The translations under genes and the position numbers were made by a program. 64,000 bases of DNA from Acidimicrobiia bacterium. Lineage in GTDB: Bacteria > Actinomycetota > Acidimicrobiia > Spongiisociales > ZC4RG35. The stretch spans positions 16,552 through 80,551 of the forward strand of contig BPGJ01000003.1 of assembly GCA_026002975.1 (NCBI GenBank), given 5' to 3'. Of the stretch, positions 8,606 through 16,611 are shown piece after piece; within the stretch, counting starts at the first letter, position 1, and every line of letters starts with the position of its first letter. Below the pieces are notes generated by a model. The model ran no database searches and was not told the origin of the DNA. It saw only the letters and a list, made by a program, of their open reading frames with translations.

Positions 8606-8619
8606 CACAATCGTTTGTA
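8606..8619. promoter_or_regulatory. LacI-family operator, site 6
   Basis: CACAATCGTTTGTA lies between the two divergent operons. The plus-strand gene has a TAGAGT -10 hexamer at 8653-8658, 6 nt before its GTG. Confidence 0.78.
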
Positions 8620-8664
8620 GCTTTGATGGTCCCGGGGTAGAACGAGACCGGTTAGAGTCGCCAT

Positions 8665-9600
8665 GTGCGGAAGGTAGCCGTGGTCGGGCTGCGGCACCAG
8701 GACCTCGACATCGAACGGGAAGTCCTGGCAGGCATGGACGTCGACCTCGTCCGGCTCGATGCCGGACGATGGGAGGACGCCGCCGACGCCGATGTGCTGA
8801 TCGTCGGATCGAGTCCCCGCCTCGACCGGCGAGCCCTCGGTCGCCTGCGGGGTAGGGCCATCGTTCGGGCTGGTATCGGTCTGGACTCCATCGATCTGGT
8901 AGCCGCACGGGAGTTGGGCTACACCATCGCCTACGTGCCCGACTACGGGACGGAAGCCGTGGCGTTTCATACCCTCGCCCTGGCGTGTGCCGCCCTCCGG
9001 CGTCTGGTGGCGGCCCACCAGACGGTGCTGGCGGGAGGCTGGGGTTTCGACGCCCTTCGGCCACTCCATCTTCCGTCGTCTTCCACAGCCGGGGTGGTGG
9101 GTCTGGGACGAATAGGTAGACGGGTGGCGGAGCTGTTCGTAGCGGTGGGTTTCGGGCGGGTGGTTGGACACGACCCGTGGGCGCAGCCACCGCCAGGAGT
9201 CGAGTTGGCGGAGCTGGGCGATCTCCTGGGCACGGCCGACGTCGTCACCCTCCACGTCCCACACACCGGAGAGGTCCTCTTGGGAGCGACCGAGCTCGGG
9301 AGGATGAAGGAGGGATCGGTGCTGGTCAACACCGCCCGGGGCGGCCTGGTCGACTTCCATGCGCTCGCCGAGGGTCTGAGGCGGGGAAGGCCGGGGATGG
9401 CGGCCTTGGACACGTTCGACCAGGAGCCGCCGGATCTGCGCGCCTTCTCGGGCTTGGAGGATCGGCTGGTCCTCACCCCGCACATGGCCTGGTACACCGA
9501 GGAGACGGAGACCCTCCTCCGTAGGCGGGCCGCCGAGGAGGCACGGAGGCTCCTGATCGGAGAGGCTCCGCTCAACCCGGTAGAGCTCGAGGAGGTCTGA
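8665..9600 (+). CDS. D-2-hydroxyacid dehydrogenase, NAD-binding (1)
   Basis: 311-residue dehydrogenase of the D-isomer 2-hydroxyacid family (phosphoglycerate/glyoxylate reductase-like), interconverting a 2-oxoacid and a 2-hydroxyacid. The NAD motif is VVGLGRIGRRVAEL (about 140-153). Catalytic residues are visible in VNTARGG (Arg), DQEPPD (Glu) and TPHMAW (His). GTG 8665 is 6 nt downstream of a TAGAGT hexamer, so the mRNA is probably leaderless. First gene of a five-gene operon (creatininase, cupin, Gfo/Idh, LLM oxidoreductase follow). A related enzyme is encoded at 30176. The substrate is unknown. Confidence 0.88.
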   Translation: MRKVAVVGLRHQDLDIEREVLAGMDVDLVRLDAGRWEDAADADVLIVGSSPRLDRRALGRLRGRAIVRAGIGLDSIDLVAARELGYTIAYVPDYGTEAVAFHTLALACAALRRLVAAHQTVLAGGWGFDALRPLHLPSSSTAGVVGLGRIGRRVAELFVAVGFGRVVGHDPWAQPPPGVELAELGDLLGTADVVTLHVPHTGEVLLGATELGRMKEGSVLVNTARGGLVDFHALAEGLRRGRPGMAALDTFDQEPPDLRAFSGLEDRLVLTPHMAWYTEETETLLRRRAAEEARRLLIGEAPLNPVELEEV

Positions 9601-9603
9601 GCA

Positions 9604-10350
9604 GTGAAGTCCATCTACCGCTTGTCGAGTCCAGAGGTAGAGGAGGCGTTGGCCGCCACTCGTACGGTGGTGATCCCGCTCGGGAGCGTGGAGCAGCACG
9701 GCCCCCATCTTCCGTGCGGCACCGACACGATGGCGGCCGAGCTGGTCGCCGCGGAAGTGGCCGAACGCCTGGACGCGCTCCTGGTGCCTTTCGGCCCCTA
9801 CGGGGTCACCCCCATCCACGCCGGTCATCCCGGGACGATCTCCCTCAGCCGCCACACCTTCGAAGCCCTGCTGAGCGACATCTGTCGGCAGCTCGTGGAC
9901 GGCGGAGCTCGATGGTTCCTCTTCGTGAACTGGCACGAGGGCAACATCCCGTCGATGGATGCAGTGGCCATGGAGCTGCAGAAGAGCAACCCAGGCGTCT
10001 ACGTGGTGTCGGCGCAGGCCTGCTACGTCGCTCAGGAGATCTACGCCGGCGAGGGAGGCGAGCTCACCCACGGCGGCGGGATCGAAGCGATGGCGGTGAT
10101 GGCCTACGACCCGTCGCTGGTGAAGGAAACCCGAGCGGCGACCCGACCCGAGCGGGCGGCCGCCCTCGACCGGATGAGACGAGGTCGGACGGTGTACGGG
10201 TACATCACCGACGTCACCGAGATCGACCGGGAAGGCTGGTACGGCGATCCGGCCTGGGCTACCCGGGAGCGGGCTGAGGCGTTCCCCCACCGGGTGGCGG
10301 ATGAGATCGTTCGGGCGTTCGAGGAGATCAGGAAGTTGAGGCTTGGATGA
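9604..10350 (+). CDS. Creatininase-family amidohydrolase
   Basis: 248-residue member of the creatininase/MftE family, binuclear metal hydrolases acting on cyclic or linear amides. Metal ligands are visible in GSVEQHGPHLPCGTD (residues about 27-41; Glu, His, Asp), NWHEGN near residue 103 and the downstream GELTHGGGIEA segment. The GTG start is 3 nt after the previous stop. A creatininase-family protein with creatinase-fold M24 proteins nearby hints at a cyclic amide/urea-type substrate, but family members include many unrelated amidases. Confidence 0.85.
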   Translation: MKSIYRLSSPEVEEALAATRTVVIPLGSVEQHGPHLPCGTDTMAAELVAAEVAERLDALLVPFGPYGVTPIHAGHPGTISLSRHTFEALLSDICRQLVDGGARWFLFVNWHEGNIPSMDAVAMELQKSNPGVYVVSAQACYVAQEIYAGEGGELTHGGGIEAMAVMAYDPSLVKETRAATRPERAAALDRMRRGRTVYGYITDVTEIDREGWYGDPAWATRERAEAFPHRVADEIVRAFEEIRKLRLG

Positions 10351-10712
10351 CCTTCGTTCGCGGTGAGCACCTGAGTTTCGAGGAACTGCCCGGGCGCCGG
10401 TCGGCCGATCCCTTCGGAGCCGGCGACGCCGCCGTCAGGGTGGTGGAGGTCACCCGCGGCGCACCCCGGACCGCCCATCGCCATCCGCACAGCGACGAGT
10501 ACGTATACGTCGTGGCGGGGGAGGGGCGGCTGTGGGTCGATGGAGAGTGGGGACGGTTGGCGGCCGGCGATCTGGCGAGGATCCCCCGCGGTGCCCTCCA
10601 CGCCACGGTGGCGACCAGCCCCACGGTGCGCCTGGTCTGCTTCTTCGCCCATCCAGATCTCACATCCAACCTCGAAGAAACCGACCTTCCCATAGGAGAG
10701 GAGGAAGAATGA
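10347..10712 (+). CDS. Cupin-domain protein
   Basis: 121-residue single cupin. Motif 1 is TAHRHPHSDEYVYVVAGEG (three His and one Glu as metal ligands, about residues 35-53); motif 2 is IPRGALHATVA with the fourth ligand His. It begins with ATG overlapping the creatininase stop (ATGA) and its own stop overlaps the next start the same way, so the five genes are translationally coupled. Probably a small metal-dependent isomerase or accessory enzyme of the pathway. Confidence 0.85.
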   Translation: MTFVRGEHLSFEELPGRRSADPFGAGDAAVRVVEVTRGAPRTAHRHPHSDEYVYVVAGEGRLWVDGEWGRLAAGDLARIPRGALHATVATSPTVRLVCFFAHPDLTSNLEETDLPIGEEEE

Positions 10713-11767
10713 ACGAGAAGGTGAGGCTGGCACCCGTGGGTCTCGGCCGCTGGGCGAGGGTACTCGCCCGGGGTGCGCTCCGGGGCGACGTGATCGAGCT
10801 CTACTCCTGTTACTCCCGTTCGGAGGAGAAGAGGAAAGCCTTCCAGGAGGAGTTCGGGATTCCCCGGTCGGCCGCCACCTACGAGGAGCTCCTGGCAGAC
10901 CCGGACCTCGAGGGCGTCATCGTCACCACCCCGAACGACACCCATCGCCAGGTGATCGTGCAGGCCCTCGAGGCAGGAAAAGCCGTCTACACCGACAAAC
11001 CCATCGCCCACACCCTGGAAGACGCCGCCGCCATCAAAGAAGCCGTGGAGCGCTCCGGGCTGGCTTTCGCGGTGGGCCACAGCGCCCGACGGCTCGGGGG
11101 TCACCGGGTGATGAAGGAGTGGATCGAATCGGGGCGAATCGGCCGTATCTCGCTGGCCGAAGCCAACTTCAGCAACGAGCGGGGCCTCGAGCTGAACCCC
11201 GACACCTGGCGGTGGTACGCCGACAAGTCCCCGGGTGGAACCCTGATCCAGCTGGGAGTACACCACGCCGACACCCTCCAGTACCTCCTCGGTCCGGTGG
11301 TCGCCGTGTCGGCCCACGCCCGGCGGCTCTACACCGCGGCGGAGGTTCCCGACGCCGTGATGTGCATCCTGGAATTCGAATCGGGTGCTCTCGGCTACCT
11401 GGGCTGCGGCTGGGCATCACCCGGGGTGTATCAGATGCGCCTACAGGGAACCGAGGCGAACCTGATGTACGACCTCGACTTCACCCACTGGGACGAATCG
11501 CATCAGGCAGATCGCTGGTCCACCCTGGTGTCACAGGCATATGGTGAATCGGTGAGGCCACCGGTGGAGATCCCACCCACCGACATGTTCCGTGAGCAAC
11601 TCGAGGAGTTTGCCTTGGCCATACGTGGACGGGCGACGGTCGAGGTGGGCGCCGACGAGGCCATCCGGGCCCTGGCGGTGGTGCATGCCGCCCTTCGATC
11701 CTCGGACCGGCGAGGAGCGGCCGTGGAGGTCGGGGAACTGATGCAAGAGGTGGGCGCCAAGATTTGA
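10709..11767 (+). CDS. Gfo/Idh/MocA oxidoreductase (1)
   Basis: 352-residue NAD(P)-dependent oxidoreductase. The N-terminal Rossmann motif VGLGRWARVL lies near residues 9-18; the cofactor/active-site motif appears as TDKPI (usually EKP) near residue 93; the catalytic-region histidines are in LGVHHADTL near residue 190. The ATG is preceded by AGGAGAGGAGG and overlaps the cupin stop. Family enzymes oxidise sugars, inositols and related polyols. Two further members lie at 32887 and 33971. Confidence 0.87.
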   Translation: MNEKVRLAPVGLGRWARVLARGALRGDVIELYSCYSRSEEKRKAFQEEFGIPRSAATYEELLADPDLEGVIVTTPNDTHRQVIVQALEAGKAVYTDKPIAHTLEDAAAIKEAVERSGLAFAVGHSARRLGGHRVMKEWIESGRIGRISLAEANFSNERGLELNPDTWRWYADKSPGGTLIQLGVHHADTLQYLLGPVVAVSAHARRLYTAAEVPDAVMCILEFESGALGYLGCGWASPGVYQMRLQGTEANLMYDLDFTHWDESHQADRWSTLVSQAYGESVRPPVEIPPTDMFREQLEEFALAIRGRATVEVGADEAIRALAVVHAALRSSDRRGAAVEVGELMQEVGAKI

Positions 11768-12582
11768 GGTTCACCTTCAAGCTCTGGCCTCAGGAGACGA
11801 CCTGGGAGGACCTCCGGCGCGGGTGGGAGGCCGCCGACGTGGAGGGTTTCTGGTCGGGTGGTTGGATCAACGACCATCTGCTCCCACCCCGCGCATCGGA
11901 GGACCTGCCGATCCTCGAAGCATGGACCGTTCTCGCCGGTCTGGCCGCCCGGACGCGTCGGCTCACCCTGGGGACCATGGTTGCCTGCAACACGTATCGG
12001 CATCCTTCCCTCTTGGCGAAGATGGCGACCACCCTGGACCACGTGTCCGGCGGACGCCTTCGCCTCGGCCTCGGTGCAGGCTGGCACGAGAGGGAACACG
12101 AGGCGTTCGGGATACGGCTTCCTCCCCTGGGTGAACGGTTCGATCGTCTGGAGGAGACCCTCGAGATCCTCCGCGGTCTGTTCACACAAGAGGTGTTCGA
12201 CTATCGGGGCCGCTTCTACCGGCTCCAAGGGGCACGCCTCGTGCCCAAGCCCGTCCAGGAGCCCGGGCCTCCTCTGGCGGTGGGAGGCGCGGGACCGCGT
12301 CGCACCATCCCGTTGGCTGCCCGCTGGGCGGACCTGTGGAACTTCCCCGATTTCGGGTTCGATCCCGACACCTTTCGGGAGAGGCGGTCGCTTCTCGTGG
12401 AATCGAGCCGACTCCACGGACGCCGAGTCGAGGTGTCTGTCCAGTTCAGGTATTCGGGCGACTTGGGGGAGGTGCGGGAACGGGTGGCCGCCTATCGGGA
12501 GATAGGAGTGGACGAGATCCTCGTCAGCTTCGTCCCGCCCGTCGACCCGCTCGAACCCGTGCGGTTGGCCGAGCGGCTGTGA
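11764..12582 (+). CDS. LLM-class (F420/FMN) oxidoreductase
   Basis: 272-residue luciferase-like TIM-barrel protein. Family landmarks are FWSGGWINDHLLPP, LTLGTMVACNTYRHPSLLAK (residues about 70-89) and GRLRLGLGAGWHEREHEAFG. This pattern is typical of F420-dependent actinobacterial enzymes, although FMN monooxygenases share it. The start is TTG at 11764 in a TTGA overlap with the previous stop. Last gene of the five-gene operon; convergent with the hydrolase at 12584. Likely redox step on a pathway intermediate. Confidence 0.85.
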   Translation: MRFTFKLWPQETTWEDLRRGWEAADVEGFWSGGWINDHLLPPRASEDLPILEAWTVLAGLAARTRRLTLGTMVACNTYRHPSLLAKMATTLDHVSGGRLRLGLGAGWHEREHEAFGIRLPPLGERFDRLEETLEILRGLFTQEVFDYRGRFYRLQGARLVPKPVQEPGPPLAVGGAGPRRTIPLAARWADLWNFPDFGFDPDTFRERRSLLVESSRLHGRRVEVSVQFRYSGDLGEVRERVAAYREIGVDEILVSFVPPVDPLEPVRLAERL

Positions 12583-12583
12583 G

Positions 12584-13717
12584 TCAGCCGCCCAGCTTCT
12601 CGGCCAGCCAGCGGAAGCTGGCGGGGCCCCACTCGCCGACGTGTTTGAAGGCGCAGTGGCCGTCGTCCGGATACACCCGGGCCTCCTTTCCCGTGACCGG
12701 CCCGTGCTCGAACATGAAGTAGATGTTCCCGATGGGCGCGAGATGGTCGTGTTTCCCGTTGATCATCAGGACCGGCATCGTGATCGAGTCGACGATCCCG
12801 AGTTCCGAGAGGGCCCACTTCCGGAAACGCTCCTCCTCCTTCTCCTGTGAGGTCGGAAGGAAGGATGGGGGACCGTCCGGAGGTCCGAAGCGCCACTGGG
12901 CCCGGCGGTTGGCGTTCGCGACGTACTGTTCCAACTCGTCGTCGGTCATCCGATATCCGAATGGATGTCCCGCGATGGCCACCACGGCCTTGACGTCGTC
13001 GGGGTAGGTTCCGGCGAGCTGCATCACCGAATAGCCCCCACGGCTGATACCGAAGGCACCCACCCGGCCGGCGTTCACCTCGGGGCGAGCGGCCAGGTAG
13101 TCGAAGGCGGCCTTCCAGGCGGTAACCGAGTCGGGTTCCCAGGGGAACGGGTTCTCCCCGGTCCCCGGACCGTCCACCACCAGCGAAGCGAGACCGTTCT
13201 CCAGGGCGTATTCGGCCGCCCATCCCCGGTCTTCCTTGAAGACGTCCGCGCCGCACATGATGAGGACCGCCGGGACCGGCCGGTCCGCCCGCGGTGAACG
13301 GAAGTGCCCTTTGATGGTCGCCCCTTGATGTTGGATGTCCACTACCTCCAAGGCAGGGTCGAGGTGGGCACACGCCTTGAGATACGCCCGACGGCAGTCC
13401 TCGCTGATCGACCTCTTGGCGTCGCTGATCTCCCCCGGAAAACGACCGATAGCGTAGTAGGTCTTGGCTTGCAGATACTCCCTCCTCGCCCGTTCCAGAT
13501 CGCCCTGGGCGGCCAGCCGATCGCCCTCCTCTTCGTGACGCCTTCCGTACTCCCGCCAGACCGGGATCCAGACGTCCTCGGTTGTGCCGGTGAGGCGGGA
13601 CACCGCTTCTCTCAGCTCGTCGAGATCGTCGATCATGGCGAGCCATCTCCGGTAGAAGCCGCCATGGGCGACGACGAAGGGATCTTCCGACGGTGCGAAA
13701 CCCAGCTCGTTGCTCAC
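12584..13717 (-). CDS. Alpha/beta hydrolase (FrsA/2,6-dihydropseudooxynicotine-hydrolase-like)
   Basis: 377-residue alpha/beta hydrolase with a helical N-terminal region (about 1-130), as in 2,6-dihydropseudooxynicotine hydrolases and FrsA-like esterases. The nucleophile elbow is GISRGGY, the acid lies in NGKHDHLAP, and the catalytic His in DDGHCAFKH. Those relatives cleave C-C bonds adjacent to ketones, so this could be a ring- or chain-cleaving step. ATG 13717; operator site 7 lies 27 bp upstream in the region shared with the selenoprotein-B-like gene. Confidence 0.85.
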   Translation of the reverse strand: MSNELGFAPSEDPFVVAHGGFYRRWLAMIDDLDELREAVSRLTGTTEDVWIPVWREYGRRHEEEGDRLAAQGDLERARREYLQAKTYYAIGRFPGEISDAKRSISEDCRRAYLKACAHLDPALEVVDIQHQGATIKGHFRSPRADRPVPAVLIMCGADVFKEDRGWAAEYALENGLASLVVDGPGTGENPFPWEPDSVTAWKAAFDYLAARPEVNAGRVGAFGISRGGYSVMQLAGTYPDDVKAVVAIAGHPFGYRMTDDELEQYVANANRRAQWRFGPPDGPPSFLPTSQEKEEERFRKWALSELGIVDSITMPVLMINGKHDHLAPIGNIYFMFEHGPVTGKEARVYPDDGHCAFKHVGEWGPASFRWLAEKLGG

Positions 13718-13743
13718 CCTGCCTCCTTGGAACTCGAAGGGCT

Positions 13744-13757
13744 GACAAACGATTGTA
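13744..13757. promoter_or_regulatory. LacI-family operator, site 7
   Basis: GACAAACGATTGTA, between the divergent hydrolase and the GrdB/PrdB-like selenoprotein gene. A TAGGAT -10-like hexamer (13763-13768) lies just downstream on the plus side. Confidence 0.78.
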
Positions 13758-13779
13758 GGTGTTAGGATCCCGCCCTCGC

Positions 13780-14583
13780 ATGGCCCTGTGGAGTGAGCTG
13801 TCGATCGATCCCGAGGAGCTGGGTCGCAAATATCGCGACTGGGTGGCGCGGGTGGAGGAGACCCACCACGGGGCCAACCATCGGGTCAACCAGACGGCGG
13901 CCTTCACACCTCTCTCCGGACCTCTCGAGGAATGCACGGTGGCTCTGGTGTCCACCGCGGGCGTGCACTTGGAGGACCAGCCTCCCTTCGACACGGAGAG
14001 CATCGAGGGCGATCCCTCCTACCGGATCATCCCCGGTGATGCAGCTCCAAACAGGCTTCGCTTCTCCCACACCCACTACGACACCTCCTCGGCACGGCTC
14101 GATCCCAACGTGGTGTTCCCCATCGACAGGCTGACCGAGCTGATGAACGCCGGCCGGATAGGGGAGGTCGCTCCCTTCCACATCGGGATGATGGGGTTCA
14201 ACCCGGACCCGACGGAGGTCGCCGAACGAACCGCTCCGGAGGTCGCCGGGCTGCTCGCCGACGCCGACGTCGACGTTGTGATCCTGGTCCCCGGCTGACC
14301 CATGTGCCACCGGTCGGTCGGACTGATCCAGGGAGCCATCGAGTCGGCCGGTATCTCGACGGTCAGCCTCACCCTCCGCCCCGAGATCACCTTCCACATG
14401 AGGATCTCGCGGGCCGCCTACGTGCGGTTTCCGTTGGGTAATCCTCTGGGTGAACCGAACCGACCCGACCAGCACCACCTGGTGCTCGGTCAGCTGCTCG
14501 AGCTGTTGGAGTTGGCGCAAAGCCCGGAAACGGTGGTGGAGCTGCCCTTTCGGTGGAGGAGGTGGGACCGGTGGCTGGGATGA
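13780..14583 (+). CDS. GrdB/PrdB-like selenoprotein with UxxC motif
   Basis: Protein of 267 residues resembling the selenoprotein B family of glycine/sarcosine/betaine/D-proline reductases, read through an in-frame TGA at 14296-14298 (residue 173). The context is VVILVPG-U-PMCHRSVGLIQGAI, so the TGA starts a U-x-x-C motif, the redox motif of this family. The downstream part (AIESAGISTVSL) continues it in the same frame. A 7-bp hairpin follows at the same distance as in the AhpD-like gene. ATG 13780 is used. In clostridia such proteins form catalytic subunits of amino-acid reductases; no GrdA or PrdA partner is visible here, so the substrate is open. ATGA overlap with the next small gene. Confidence 0.82.
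14312..14328 (+). promoter_or_regulatory. SECIS-like hairpin of the selenoprotein-B-like gene
   Basis: GGTCGGT-CGG-ACTGATC, 14-20/21-23/24-30 nt after the TGA, forms seven pairs including two G-U. Loop size and distance are identical to those of the AhpD-like gene, and a G lies within the first two loop positions. Confidence 0.62.
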
Positions 14584-14861
14584 TCTATGAACGGGTGCGG
14601 GAGAGAACCCGGGAGCTGGAGAGCGCCCTCTATGCGGCTCTCGACGCCGCCGATAGATACCGTGAGACCGTTTCCGAGATCCTGGCCAGGGAAGAGTCGT
14701 CACCGACCGCCAACGAGATGGTCTCCAAGAGGCTGCGCCAGTTCCTGGGGAAGAGCGAAGCCATCATCCGGACGTTGGAGGACGACGCCTTGACCGAGAT
14801 GCTGTTCCTCATCGACCGCCTGTTCGCCCTGGAGGCGGCCGAAGAGGGACGCTTCATCTGA
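14580..14861 (+). CDS. Small helical protein of unknown function
   Basis: 93-residue, charged, all-helical-looking protein (starts MIYERVRERTRELESALYAA), with no recognised domain. Leu/Glu/Arg spacing suggests a short coiled coil. The ATG overlaps the selenoprotein-B-like stop as ATGA, implying coupled translation and possibly a structural subunit of that enzyme. It overlaps the convergent AhpD-like gene by 8 bp at its end. Function not known. Confidence 0.7.
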   Translation: MIYERVRERTRELESALYAALDAADRYRETVSEILAREESSPTANEMVSKRLRQFLGKSEAIIRTLEDDALTEMLFLIDRLFALEAAEEGRFI

Positions 14862-15417
14862 CCTCGACCGATTCGCGGCGAATCGCCTCGGCCAGTTCAC
14901 CCTGGGTCGCCCCCAGGGTCTTGATCCAACGTTGGCCGCCGAAGGTGAAGCCCACCCAGTATCCGAGCTCCACTATCTCGGGCTCCGAGAAGTGCTCCCT
15001 CAGCTCCTTCCACAGTGCCTCGTCGGTGGCCGCCGACTGGGAATCCCACATGATGGCGTCGGCATACCTGAGGGCCACCTTCTGGCGGGCGTCGAACCGA
15101 TCGGACTGCTCGTAGTTGAACAGCTCGTCCTTGTCCCGGTCGTCGAACGACGCCGCGGTGCCCTGGCGGGCGCAGTAGCCACAGTCGGCCGAGAGCGCGA
15201 TGTAGGCACGCAGCAGCTCCTTCAACTCGTAGTCCAGGACACCCGAGTGGTATATCCACTCCCGGGTCTTGGTGAAGGACCGCATCACACCGGGCACATG
15301 TGCCCTGATGGCCTGTATCTCGGGACCGGGTTTGCCGGCCGCGATCGCATCCTCCAACCAGCGGCGGCACTCCGCATCCTCGACACGTGCGGGGGTGACG
15401 TAGCTGATGTTGGCCAT
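14854..15417 (-). CDS. AhpD/CMD-like protein 2 (CxxC)
   Basis: 187-residue AhpD-like alkylhydroperoxidase-fold protein with both redox cysteines in SADCGYCARQ (C79, C82). It shares QAIRAHVPGVMRSFTK, ELKELLRAY, SDRFDARQKVALRYADA and FGGQRWIKTLG with the other two copies here. It is all-cysteine and so the direct control for the CxxU copy at 7938. Probably reduces peroxides or disulfides. It is divergent from the lacI gene, with a perfect operator palindrome between them. Confidence 0.85.
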   Translation of the reverse strand: MANISYVTPARVEDAECRRWLEDAIAAGKPGPEIQAIRAHVPGVMRSFTKTREWIYHSGVLDYELKELLRAYIALSADCGYCARQGTAASFDDRDKDELFNYEQSDRFDARQKVALRYADAIMWDSQSAATDEALWKELREHFSEPEIVELGYWVGFTFGGQRWIKTLGATQGELAEAIRRESVEVR

Positions 15418-15447
15418 GTCGGCATCCTAGGCGCCGCGTCGGCCATC

Positions 15448-15461
15448 AGCAATCGATTGCT
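15448..15461. promoter_or_regulatory. LacI-family operator, site 8 (perfect palindrome)
   Basis: AGCAATCGATTGCT is its own reverse complement over all 14 bp and is the best site in the window. It lies upstream of the repressor gene itself, indicating autoregulation. Confidence 0.85.
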
Positions 15462-15520
15462 CCATCGATCGTGGGTCGCCGTGTCGGGCCGGTCACGGGT
15501 GCCCTCGTTATGCTGTCGCC

Positions 15521-16552
15521 ATGGCCGGCCGGGTGACGTTGAGAGACGTGGCACGCGAGGCGGGTGTCCACACCTCGACGGCCTCGCGAGCCCTCAACCC
15601 CGCCACGCGCTCGGTGGTCAATCCTGAGACGGTCGAGAAGGTGCTCGCCGTGGCTCGTCGCCTCGGCTATCGACCTCACCCTCTGGCTCGGGGACTGCGC
15701 ACCAACCAGACGATGACGATCGGAATGGTGATCCCCGACATCGAGAACCCCATCTTCGGGCCGCTGGTGGCCGGCGCCGAGTCGGTGTTCGGCGCGGGCG
15801 GGTATTCGGTGTTGATCACCAACGTGGACCGGGGTGGGAACGTGAAGCCGCTGGTGGCCACCCTGCTGGAGCGGAGAGTCGATGGTTTGGTGTTGGCCAC
15901 GGCGCTGCGGGAGGACGAGGTGGTGTCGGAGTTGCGGGCCCAGGACATCCCCACGGTGTTGGTCAACCGGACCACCGACGAGTACCTGGTCCCTTCGATC
16001 GTGGTCGACGACCAGGCCGGTATCGGCCTGGTCGTGCGTCACCTGGTGGGCTTGGGTCACCGTCGGATAGGCCACGTGGCCGGGCCCCGTCACCTCTCCA
16101 CGGGTTGGGGTCGCTACCAGGGGTTCTTCGGATGGATGCAGAGCCTCGGGCTGGACGTTTCGCCCGAGCAGGTCGAGGAAGCCGAGTGGTTTCAGGTGGA
16201 GCCCGGCTACCGGGCAGCGCAGCGTCTGCTCGAACGCCTGCCCGACCTGACCGCCATCGTCGCCGGCAACGATCTGATCGGGCTGGGCTGCTACAGGGCG
16301 ATCCGCGAGTTCGGCAAGGAGGTGGGTCGGGATGTTTCGGTCACCGGATACAACGACATCGCTCTGCTCGACCTCATGCAGCCTCCGATGACCTCGGTCA
16401 GGGTCCCTTTCCGGCGGATGGGGGAGGAGGCGGCCAAGCTGCTGCTCGGGCTCCTCTCGGGCGAGCGGTCCGACACCGAGACCATATCGGTACGCCTCCA
16501 GCCCATCCTCTCGGTGAGGTCGTCGACCGCTCCTCCGCCCGACGACGCCTAG
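15521..16552 (+). CDS. LacI-family transcriptional repressor
   Basis: 343-residue LacI/GalR regulator. The N-terminal helix-turn-helix with hinge is TLRDVAREAGVHTSTASRAL (residues about 5-24). A periplasmic-binding-like sensor domain follows (GMVIPDIENPIFGPLVAGAE, GYNDIALLDLMQPPMTSVRV). A TATGCT -10 (15509-15514) lies 6 nt before ATG 15521, so translation is probably leaderless. Ten CG-centred palindromes of the LacI type surround it, including a perfect one 60 bp upstream of its start. The effector is presumably a pathway substrate or intermediate; family members mostly sense sugars and nucleosides, but the neighbours here are not classical sugar genes. Confidence 0.92.
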   Translation: MAGRVTLRDVAREAGVHTSTASRALNPATRSVVNPETVEKVLAVARRLGYRPHPLARGLRTNQTMTIGMVIPDIENPIFGPLVAGAESVFGAGGYSVLITNVDRGGNVKPLVATLLERRVDGLVLATALREDEVVSELRAQDIPTVLVNRTTDEYLVPSIVVDDQAGIGLVVRHLVGLGHRRIGHVAGPRHLSTGWGRYQGFFGWMQSLGLDVSPEQVEEAEWFQVEPGYRAAQRLLERLPDLTAIVAGNDLIGLGCYRAIREFGKEVGRDVSVTGYNDIALLDLMQPPMTSVRVPFRRMGEEAAKLLLGLLSGERSDTETISVRLQPILSVRSSTAPPPDDA

Positions 16553-16567
16553 ATCGGTCGGCCAGGC

Positions 16568-16581
16568 GACAATCGTTTGTA
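16568..16581. promoter_or_regulatory. LacI-family operator, site 9
   Basis: GACAATCGTTTGTA overlaps the -35 element of the promoter of the AhpD-like gene at 16612. Confidence 0.78.
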
Positions 16582-16605
16582 GGGATGGCCGTAGCGGGCT
16601 AAGTT
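16577..16605 (+). promoter_or_regulatory. Promoter of AhpD-like gene 3
   Basis: -35 TTGTAG (16577-16582), 17-bp spacer, -10 TAAGTT (16600-16605), then 6 nt to ATG 16612. The predicted start point coincides with the A of ATG. The operator covers the -35. Confidence 0.6.
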
Positions 16606-16611
16606 GAACGC

